DNA of 64,000 bases. Source: Monodelphis domestica (lineage: Eukaryota > Chordata > Mammalia > Didelphimorphia > Didelphidae). A program made the position numbers and the translations under genes. The notes below the pieces were generated by a model. The model was not told the DNA's origin and ran no database searches. It saw nothing but the letters and a program-made list of their open reading frames with translations. Positions 45,641-56,400 of this stretch are shown in pieces; positions within the stretch are counted from its first letter, which is position 1, and each line of letters starts with the position of its first letter. The DNA lies in contig NC_077228.1 of the NCBI RefSeq assembly GCF_027887165.1, positions 214,191,019-214,255,018 on the forward strand. Direction: 5' to 3'.

Positions 45641-47298
45641 TCATATTGCTATAGGAAACACAATTGCCTCAGAGCTGGTGGCAAGAGAGGCAATTTGGCG
45701 TCCGAGTCCCTGGGATGGGGAGAGTTAGGCTCTAGGAAATTCCTGCTGCCTGCCAGAATGGGGGAAGGGATCAATCCGGATGAGATGAACCAGGCGTGAA
45801 AGTCATAGGGGCCAGGAAGGGGGTTTCCAGTGGCCGAGTGGTTTGAGGCCAGCACCATCAGAGTCAGAATCAGATTCAATACCACTCAGCCTGGGCCCCA
45901 GGGAAGGGGGCAGGCCTGGCAGAGTTGGTGAGCCATGCATGTACTGATCTCATCATTGAGCTGCTGGGTGGGGGAGGACAGAACTACTGACCCATGTCCT
46001 TTTCATGGACCTTGCCCAAGGAGGAAAGCTGAGCAGGACCGGTGCCTTGGGGTCATCAAGGGAGCTAAAGGAAAGGAGCTATGCCATTTGGGCACCTAGG
46101 CATTCAGGTTGAAGAAGATTCTCTGATGAGCTGAGGTCAGGGTCCAGTCCCCAGACCTCAGGGCTCTCGGCCCTATCCCCAAACCTTTGCCTCAAAAAGC
46201 AGATGGATCCACTCTACCCCATTTGTCACCTCGACCCTTTTAGAGAGGTAGAAGGTCCACAAGTATTACACATTGAACATATTTCAGAATTTTCCCTATA
46301 TATTAATCATCCAAGTTCTTCCAGATAACAGTGTGACCCTATCCAGCTTTGCCTCAGTTTTTCCCATCTGAGGAATGGGCTTCTGGAGCTCCTGGGAGAA
46401 ATTTGCCAGATGGCAATTTGTAGTTTAGAGTAATGAGAGACTTTGTTAAGATTCTAGTTCAGTGCATTTAGCCTGCTTAGGGAAGAAGAATTAGGGAGGT
46501 TGGGGTATTGCATGCAAAGAGATCAACCAGCAGACAGTGGAAAAGGTTGCTCCACTAACTTCAACCTTCCAGGGGTAGAAGGAGCTGGGATTGGTTCAAG
46601 AGTGCCCACTTGGAGCACTTAGTTATGTTTACACGCTTCCTAAAGAGAGCAGGAACAGTAGTGGTGGCTGGACATTCTGCCGAATGCACTGGCCATAGTG
46701 GTATGTGCCCACCCTGCCCTGAAAGTCATTGCCTCCTGAGGGACACCTGTCCTGAAGAACCAGGCGCGCGAGTTGGAGCAGTCCAGGACCCACAAGTGGG
46801 CCACAGGGGCAAGTGTTAAGAGCCCATCCAGCCTCCTTCCTCTCCTCTTTCCTGCCCACTTCTGCAGCCAGCTCACCATAGCTCTCTCTAGGATTCCTGC
46901 CAAGGAGCTGTCGATCCTCTGTGCTGGGGCACCAGGCTGGGTCATGGGAGTGAAGGAGGCATCATTGACTAGAGACTGGCAGAGGCCCCAGAAACTCCCA
47001 CCTCCTCTGGCTCGCCTGCCCTCTAGGGGGTTTTCAGCACCCCTGAGATGACAGAAAGGGAAAGATAGATTCTGGGAGCAGGTGGGGAGGCCTGGGGATC
47101 CCAGAGGGTCCACTGCCCCCCTCAGGGGCCTAGCTGGTCAGCACAATAGGCCTGGCGGCTGTCATGCTGAAGCTCAAATGGTTGTCTGGGTAACCGCTGA
47201 GGCCAGTTTCCACCAATCCATTGCAAAGATGGGTTGGGGGAGGGAGGCAGGGAAGGAAGGAAGGAGGGGAACTTGCTCCCCACCAAAGGCCAGCATCC
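45641..47298. other. Single-copy 5' flank of BTBD17
   Basis: GC-rich, almost repeat-free sequence apart from a possible MIR scrap near 46,330-46,400. Open frames on both strands (such as 46640-47113 minus) lack known motifs. GPR142, the divergent neighbour I recall in human, was looked for and not seen. Likely promoter-proximal regulatory DNA. Confidence 0.45.
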
Positions 47299-47305
47299 TA
47301 TATAA
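47299..47305 (+). promoter_or_regulatory. Probable TATA box of BTBD17
   Basis: TATATAAGG lies about 75 bp upstream of the BTBD17 ATG, which would put the start site near 47,330 with a 5' UTR of roughly 50 bases. The flanking 200 bases are single-copy and G-rich. Position and match support it; use is inferred. Confidence 0.6.
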
Positions 47306-47378
47306 GGAGCCAGGGCAGTGGGAAAGGGATCAGTGTGGGGTATAACCTGCTCTTAGGCTTGGGATTGGGGACACAGAG

Positions 47379-47463
47379 ATGCCTGGGACTCATCACTCCA
47401 AACTTGGGCCCTGGGGCAACTTCTGGGCTACCATGACCTTACTGGGCCTAGCTGTGCATGCAG
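47379..47463 (+). CDS. BTBD17: BTBD17 coding exon 1 (signal peptide)
   Basis: 28 codons from ATG, plus one base, then the donor GTAAGG at 47464. The peptide starts MPGTHHSKLGPWGNFW and ends in a hydrophobic stretch. An in-frame second ATG (codon 19) could start translation but would shorten the signal peptide. The exon is short and was placed by phase-matching to exon 2 and by similarity to the remembered human N-terminus. Confidence 0.93.
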
Positions 47464-50400
47464 GTAAGGACTGGGAATGGGACAGAACAAGGCAGGAAGT
47501 CTTTTTCCCTTTTGGCTTTGGGGTGGGTGTTGAGAGAGGAGACGGAGCCTGAGAAAAGAATGGAACCCACCTTGGCACTTCCAAGGGCAACAAGAACTGA
47601 TGGAAGAGACCCTGGGTGGGGACAGGGAGCAAGGGGTCCCTTGGTGTCATAGGGGCACCTGGGTAGGGCCCCTGGGAAGGACTGGCTCTACACTCTCCCT
47701 CCTTTCTTTTCCCAGAACTAGGTAGGGATGGCTGGGGTAGTGAAGCTGATTCTGAGGGTCCTGGGCAGGGAGCCTTTCACTAATAGCTGCCCACCTCTTA
47801 GACTCATAGAAAGTTAAAGCTGGAAGAGACTTTACCAACTTTTTCATCCATCCATCTTTCCCTCCTCCAAATCCTCACTAAGAAAGGAGAGATCCCCCCC
47901 ATCCCCCTCTCCTAGTCAGCTTAGGGACAGAAAAGAAGCTGTTGGCACCCGGACAGAGGAGAACAGACCGAAGCTTTGCTTTTCTTCTCTCCCTGCCCCC
48001 CTAAAAGTCGATTTGGAGTATCCTGGGAGCTCTGTCTGAATTGACTTGTTTTTACTTTCATCCTCTCCCCCCCCTGTTTTCTTATTCTCCTCCCCACTTC
48101 TGCTTTCTCTCCCTAGACTTGGAGTCATGATAACAATAACAACAGTAGCTCCCATTTAGTAGCTCTTGGAAGGTTTGCAAAGCACTTTGGAAATGTTAGC
48201 TCAGGGGATCTCGACAACTCTGGGAGGTGGGTGATATTATTCTTCCTATTTTCAGATGAGGAAGTAGAGTCAGAGGAAGGTTCAGTGATCAGTCCAGGGT
48301 CTTATAGTTGGAAAGAATCTGAAAACAGATGTGAAATCAGGTCAACAAAGGCGCCATTTATAGGATCATAGATTTAGATCATCTGGCCTGCCTCACCCCT
48401 CTCCCCCCCATTTTACAGATCAGAAAACCAAGACCCATAAAAATGAAGTGACTTGCCTAAGGTTCACAAAGGTACTAAGGTCCTCTGATTTCATTGAACC
48501 ATCCTTTCACTGGACCATTCAAGGTCCAGAGCAGTCACTTACAAATTAGATATCATTTAAGTTTTCTGAGTTTCAATTTCTTAAATAATAAATACATAAA
48601 ATGGGGTGATAGGGGCATGTTTATTATAAATAATTATTTATAGAGGCTTTGCTGCATTACAGTACAGAGGTATCAAACACTACGGGGCAAGAAACAAATT
48701 AAAATATAATTGGGGAGCAACTAGGAGGCTCAGTTGAGAGAACCAGAACTGGAAAGAGGAAGTCCTAGGTTCATATGTGGCCCCAGACACTTCCTATCTG
48801 TGTGACCCTGGGCAAGTCACTTAACTCCCTTTGCCTAGCCCTTACTGCTCTTTTGCCTTGGAACCTGGAATTGATTCTTTTTTTTCCCATGGTTTCATGA
48901 TTTATGTTCTCTCCCTCCTCTCTTCCCTCCCTCCTCTTGGAGCTGACAAGCAATTCCACTGGGTTATACATATATTATCACTCAACACCTATTTCTATAT
49001 TATTCATTTTTATAATAAAGTAATCTTATGAAATCCAAACCCCAAATCATGTACCCATATAAACAAGTGATAAATCTTAGTGTCCCCCCCCCCCCCCCCG
49101 GATTTCTACTCCTGGAATAGATTATTTTTCAAAATTATTATTTATTTATTTTAAAGCATTTTTCCTTGGTTACATGATTCATGTTCTCTCCCTCTCTTCT
49201 TCCCTCCCCTCTCGGAGCTGACAAGCAATTTCACTGGGTTATACATGTATTATCTTGGAATTGATGCTAAGAGAGAAGGTAAGAGTTTTTTAAAAGTGTA
49301 GGGGACAGATAAGTGGCTCAGTGGAGTGAGAACTAGTCCTGGAACCCAGAGGTCCTGGGTCCAAAGCTGGCCCGAGACATTTCCTAGCTGTATGACCATG
49401 GGCAAGTCATTTAACACCAATTTACTTAGCCTTCACTGTTCTGCTTTTGAACTGATACTTAGTATTGATGCTAAGACAGAAGTAAATGTTTTTAAAATGT
49501 AGGGGATAGCTAGGTGGCTCAGTGGATTGAGAGTCAGGGCTAGAGATGGGAGGTCCTGGGTTCAAATTTGGCCCTAGACATTGACCCTGGGCAAGTCACT
49601 TAACTGCTTTTGCCTAACCCTTGCCACTCTTTTTGCCTTGAAACCAATACAGAGTACTGATTCTAAGGTAAAGGTTTTATTTTTCTTAATGTGATTGTGT
49701 GATTTTTAATGTGATTTTAAAATGTGATTAAGAAAACAAAAATAAAATAGAACATAGATAATGTCAATATTTTGGTTTTCAAAGTCATTATGTGGCCTCT
49801 AGGGATCATTATGTAGAGTTTAGTGGCCCTCCTTCCTACCTGAGTTTGATACCACTGGTTTAAGGTGCTCTATTGTACTTCACATGGGAATCAGGAGGAC
49901 CTGGCACATACTGGGCATATCACTCTGGGGAAATCAATTTACTTTCTCAGTAGCCTGGGCAACTCTCTAAGACTAACTTGCAGATAAGAGGCTCGCCTCT
50001 GCTGGCAGTTTCCTCATCTAAGACTTCCCTGTAATCTGGAAATGAAAGGTTCAGTCGGTATTCTGTATAAGAAATAAAAATCACAATGAATTATGAGCCA
50101 AGTGGCTTGGTAAATGGCAAAACTTACTGGGCTATTGCAATATTAAGTGACAGCTGAGTAGGATCCTTTGCCCCGGGATCGATATCATTCATCAATTAGG
50201 TGACCTTCAGTCGGAGTCTTTAGGCATCTCCTCCAATCTATCCATACCCCTTACAACGCAGAGACCACGTTCCAGCTCCCTCATAACATGGCTCATTTTT
50301 ACTCTGGGTTTGGCAATAGGACAAAGGATAGCATTTCTCTGGAACTGTATGTAACCTCTAAAGTGCAAGCGGGGCTGTGGTGAGGCTCAAATGAGATAAT

Positions 50401-53400
50401 GGATGGAAAGTACTTTATAAACCTTAAAACACTGTGTAAATGTGAGGTAGGATTACTATTATTAGTCTGCAGTCATTAGACCTCCCGTCTGGGGAATAAC
50501 TTCATTTTCTGAATCTTCTACTGTACTTTTGCTGAGTTTAAGCAAGAATTTTATTTTATTTTGTTTTTTAATTTATCTAAAACAAAAAAACAAAAAACAA
50601 AAAAACTGCTTACCTTCTGTCTTGCCATAGAGGAGCAGTAAGGGCTAGAATTGGAATTGAGTGACTTGCCCAGGGTGGCTTGGCTAGGAAGTATCTGAAG
50701 ATGGATTTGAATTCAGGACTTCCCATCTCCAAGCCTCTCTATCCACTGAGCGATCTAGCTGGCCTGGTCTATAGAGCAATACAAAAGTGTGCTAGTAAAT
50801 GTTTAATTACTGGTTCTCCGGGAAAGAAAGGTATGCACATATACTTTTTTAATAGTAAATTTTGTTTTTCGGTTACATGTAGAAACAATTTTGACAAATG
50901 TTGCCTGATATTTTGTGATTCAGATTCTCTCCTATTCCTCCCTTCTTCCATTCCCCAAGGCAGCAAATAGTCTGCAATAATTTCTACCAGTGCTTTCATG
51001 AAATACATATTTCCATATTCCCCATGTTGATGCAGGGACACATTAAAATTTAATTTACATTTTTTTTATCCCTCACTATGTATTGGTTCTAAGGCAGAAG
51101 AGCAGTAAGGGCTAGGCAATTAGGGTTAAGTGACTTGTACAGGGTCACAGAGCCAGGAAGTATCTGAGATCAGATCTGAACCCAGGACCTCCTGTTTCTG
51201 GGCTTGGTTCTCAATCCCCTGAGCCACCCACCTACTCTAATCTACACTTTCTAATTAAATTTAATCTACACTCCATCACTGAGTGACCTTGGGCAATTCA
51301 CTTAATTACTCTCAGACTCACTTTCCTCATTTCTGCAAAATGGGGAGAATAATAACACATCTTTGGGTTGTTGCTGGGATGCAATGAGATAATGTGTAAA
51401 GAGCTTTCAAATCTTAAAGCACTTTATTTACATTAGCTCTTTTTATTATTTATTTATTTTTAAAACCCTTACTTTCTGTCTTAGAGTCAATACTGTGCAT
51501 TGGTCCCAAGGCAGAAGAGTGGTAAAGGCTAGACAATGGGGTTAAGTGCTTGCCGAGGGTCACACAGCTAGGAAGTATCTGAGGGCACATTTGAACCCAG
51601 GACCTCCCATCTCTAGGTCTGACTCTCAATCCACTGAGCCACCCAGCTGCAGCCCCCCCCTTTTTTTTTTAATTTTTAACCCTTATCTTCTGTCTTAGAA
51701 TCTATTCTAAGTATTAATTCTAAGACAGAAAAATGGCAAGATCTAGGAAATTGGGGATAAGTGACTTGGCCAGGGTCACATAGCTAGGCCATATTTGAAC
51801 CTAGGACCTCCAATCTCCAGGCCTTGCTGTCTATTCCACTGAGCCACCTAGCAGCCCCCCTCTTAGTATTAATTCTAAGAAAGAAGAATGGCAAGGTCTA
51901 GGCAATGGGGGTTAAGTGATTTTTGCCTGGTCACACAGCTGGGAAGTATCTGAGATTAGATTTGAACACAGGACCTCCCAAGCCCACATGAGGACATGGA
52001 GTCCTTGAAAATCAATAATCAATACTTTAATTAATTCTCAGAATGTGGTCAAATTATAGGATGGAACTGGGTGACTTGTAGTGAGAATAGAGTCCCAGGC
52101 AAGAGTCTGTGTATGTAACCAGATCAAGAATGGAGGCTCAGACACGAATAGTCCATTTTTAGTCAAAGAAATCAAAACTATTAATAAGCACATGGAAAAG
52201 TGTTCTAAACCTCTTATAATCAGAGAGATGCATATCAAAACAACTCTGAGGTATCACCTCACACCTAGCAGATTGACCAACATGATAGCAAAGGGAAGTA
52301 ATGAATGCTGGAGGGGATGTGGCAAAGAGGGACATTAATTCATTGCTGGTGGAGTTGTGAATTGATCCAACCATTTTGGAGGGCAATTTGGAACTATGCC
52401 CAAAGGGTGATAAAAGACTGTCTGCCCTTTGATCCAGCCATAGCACTGCTGGGTTTGTACCCCAAAGAGATAATAAGGAAAAAGACTTGTACAAGAATAT
52501 TCATAGCTGCGCTCTTTGTGGTGGCCAAAAACTGGAAAACGAGGTGATGCCCTTCAACTGGGGAATGGCTGAACAAATTGTGGTATCTGTTGGTGATGGA
52601 ATACTATTGTGCTAAAAGGAATAATAAAGTGGAGGAATTCCATGGAGACTGGAACAACCTCCAGGAAGTGATGCAGAGTGTGAGGAGCAGAACCAGGAGA
52701 ACATTGTACACAGAAAGTGAAACATTGTGGAACTTTCCAATGTAATGGACTTTGCTACTAGTAGCAATGTAACAAGTGAGGACACTCCAGAAGGACTTAT
52801 GGAAAAGAATGCTGTTCACATTGAGAGAAAGAACTATGGGAGTAGAAATGCAAAGGAAAACATGGCATCACTTTGTTCTTTAGCAAAAATGAATAATATG
52901 GAAATAGGCATCAAGTGACAAGATTTGTACAATCCAGTGGAATTGCTTTTCAACTCTGGGAGAGGGGAGGGAAAGAAAATGAATCATGTAACCATGGAAA
53001 AATATTTAAAAAAAAAGAATGGAGACCCAGGAGAGTACCTAAGCAATGACCTTCCATGTGTGTATCTTGCCATATTAATCATAAGTGAGTTACTGTGTAA
53101 ATCCTAAGTATATTAATCTATTTTATAATGTGCTTGATATCAATTTAATTCATGTAAGGTTACAGAGACTAGAAGGGCTTCCAAAGGTTTTGGGTTGAGG
53201 TGGGGGATTTCCTAAAGAAGGGAAGTTATTTTTTTTTTAAATATATTTTATTTGATCATTTCCAAGCATTATTCGTTAAAGACATAGATCATTTTCTTTT
53301 CCTCCCCCCCACCCCCCATAGCCGACGCGTAAGTCCACTGGGCATTAGATGTTTTCTTGATTTGAACCCATTGCTTTGTTGATAGTATTTGCATTAGAGT

Positions 53401-56400
53401 GTTCATTTAGAGTCTATCCTCTGTCATGTCCCCTCAACCTCTGTATTTAGGCAGTTGCTTTTTCTCGGTGTTTCCACTCCCATAGTTTATCCTTTGCTTA
53501 TGAATGGTGTTTTTTTCTCCTGGGTCCCTGCAAGTTGTTCAGGGACATTACACCACCACCAATGGAGAAGTCCATTACGTTCGATGATACCACAGTGTGT
53601 TTGTCTCTGTGTACAATGTTCTCCTGGTTCTGCTCCTCTCGCTCTGCATCACTTCCTGGAGGTTGTTCCAGTCTCCATGGAACTTCTCCACTTTATTATT
53701 CCTTTTAGCACAATAGTACTCCATCACCAACATATACCACAGTTTGTTCAGCCATTCCCCAATTGATGGGCATCCCCTCGTTTTCCAGTTTTGGGCCACC
53801 ACAAAGAGCGCAGCTATGAATATTTTTGTACAAGTCTTTGTGTCCATTATCTCTTTGGGGTACAGACCCAGCAGTGCTATGGCTGGGTCAAAGGGTAGAT
53901 ATTCTTTTAGCACCCTTTGGGCATAGTTCCAAATTGCCCTCCAGAATGGTTGGATCAGTTCACAACTCCACCAGCAATGAATTAATGTCCCTATTTTGCC
54001 ACATCCCCTCCAGCATTCATTACTTTCCTTAAGAAGGGAAGTTATAAAAGAATATACATTTTGCAATTTGGGGTCTCAGGCTTCTAAGGCCTCTGTGATT
54101 TTTCTGCTCACAATAAACCCAGATCTTTGCTGGAGAGAGTTTCCCCAATTTCCTTTCTTTCACGAGGTAGTAGAGTGGCAAGGGCTAGGCAACTGGAGTA
54201 AAGTGACTTGCCCAGGGTCGTTATAGCCAAGAAATGTGTGAGGCCAGATTTAAACCCAGTATCTCTCATCTCCAGGTCTGGCACTGTGCTATCCAGCTGC
54301 TCCTATCATCTGTTTTAAAATTTGGGGTTCTAAATTCTCTCTCCTCCTCCTCTTCCTTGAGAAGGCAGGTAGTTTGATAAAGATTATACATGTGCAGTCA
54401 TGCAAGACATATTAGGGATTTGGTATTTGTTAAGTTGAGAATAAAAATGAATTTCCTCAGTTGTCACCTTCTGCAGGAGGTCTTTCCCAGTCCCTAAGCT
54501 GCTAGAGCCTTCCCTCTGAGGTTACTTCCCATCTCCTTGGTATAGATCTTGTTATTTATAGGTTGTGTTCCCCATTAGGGAGTACTCTTTGAGGGCAGTG
54601 ACTATTTTTGCTTTTTGTTTGTATCTGCAGCACTTTGCATGGTGATTGGTATATAGTAAATGTTTAATAATTGCTCATCAATGGAAAACTGCTTTTGTGT
54701 CTGCATGGGTGAGCAGCTGTCGCTAGGCCACTGGCCCTCCTCATGTTCACCTTGCTCTCCTTCCTAGTCCTGATGCAGTGCTTCCCATTCGTGTGTGTCC
54801 TTCCTTCCCCAGGCCAGAGAGCAGATGTGGCTGGTGAAGCAGCAGATGCCTCTATTAACCACTCCTTGAAGATGCTCCAGCGCCTGCGGGAGTTACAAGA
54901 TCTGGGCAACGAGAGTGACACGGTGTTGCGGGTACAAGCTGCAGGTACTGATGAAGTCCACATTTTCCACGCTCACCGGCTGCTCCTGGGCTTGCAGAGT
55001 GAGGTATTCCAGGGACTGCTCTACAACCAGAGTGAGGTGACATTGCAGGAGCCCAGGGACTGTGCTGCTGTCTTTGATAAATTCATCAGGTAGAGTCAAA
55101 TTCATCAGGGTCTTTCCACTGGGGTGTTTGGGGAGTCAAGTTCATCAGGGTTCTCCAGTTGGGGTCTTTATGGAGTCACTTTCATCAGGGTCTTTCCACT
55201 GGGGTGTTTGGAGAATCAAGTTCATCAGGGTTCTCCAGTTGGGGTCTTTGAGGAGTCACTTTCATCAGGGTCTTTCCACTGGGGTGTTTGGAGAATCAAG
55301 TTCATCAGGGTTCTTCAACTGGGATATATGTGGAGTCAGGTTCATCAAGGTCCTTCAGTTGGGGTCTTTAGGGTCAGATATGGGCTGAGGGGGAAGAGTG
55401 AGGTTTTGCCAAAAGGGATATTCTTTTCTCTTTCTAAACCCCTTAGATCTTCTCCCTGGTGATTCAGAAATGCCCAGAGGTCTCCAGAAATGAGCATACC
55501 CCAACTGGTGGGCAAAATGGCATCTCTCCAACCTAGGCAGATGTGGACCACTCCTGTTTTTTAAATGTCACAGTCTTCCTTCACTATATATTCTATTGCT
55601 GAATGACTGAAAGGATCAAAGGGATTCCTATCCAGATGGAGACATAAGAACTTTGTTCCAAGACACTAACATTGAGGGGTGCTTCTTGTGGGAGTCTACA
55701 CCCCCAGCATTCTAAAAGTCCATTTCTTCCCCATTCCCTATGTGGTCCAGTGATTAGGAAATGACGGATTAAATTACAGTATGTTACTATAATGCTATTG
55801 TTGCATGAAAGTAACAAATATGAAAAAGATAAGGACATATAGAAAGACTCACACAAGGTGAAACAAATCCAGGTCAACAGAATAAGGATGATCTATACAA
55901 CTACATTAAAAAACAGGGCCACAAAAGTTTATACGAATACAAATATGATTTAGAAAGGAGACATGGGACAACTCTGTGAAAGAAGTTGACTACATTTTTT
56001 CCAACCAAAATGTACATATGTACATTTTAATTTATTTTTTTTATTTAATTTAATTTATTAATTTAAATATTTTTCCTTAATGATATATTCCCTATTTTGT
56101 TGGATTATTCATTTGTACTTGTTGTGTTTATACTATTAATAATGAGCACATAATCACTCATTAATTAAATATATAGAGAAATAATGTAGATAACACATAG
56201 AGACAGATAGATGAAGATAAATATAGAGAAAAGAAAAAAATACATTTTTTAAGGATCTATGGTATTCTAAGTGTTTTGCAAATATCTCATTTGTTCTCAT
56301 GACAGTCCTGTGAGGGAGGTGCTATTATTACTCCTGTGTTACAGGTAAGAAAACTGAGGCAGAGAGGGGTAAGGAATTTCCCCAGGGTCATACAGCTAGT

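Larger units (their letters stand above)
48665..49857. mobile_element. hAT-type MITE split by three SINEs and L1 pieces
   Basis: Left piece 48665-48714 starts CAGAGGTATCAAACAC; right piece 49691-49857 ends GTTTGATACCACTG (inverted match of the start). About 220 bp without inserts. No clear 8-bp duplication. Confidence 0.75.

Noticed and set aside
45830-45860. tRNA-Ser/Leu-like A box (GTGGCCGAGTGGTTTGAGGC)
   Set aside because: No matching B box, acceptor stem or terminator follows; chance similarity.
46640-47113. 157-codon minus open frame upstream of BTBD17
   Set aside because: No recognisable motif, overlaps open frames on the other strand, and lies in GC-rich sequence where stops are rarer. 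GPR142 was considered; no transmembrane segments are seen.
55062-55462. Open frames of 108-112 codons through the minisatellite
   Set aside because: A 40-bp unit repeated without stops explains them; the genuine BTBD17 frame ends or splices at 55,089.
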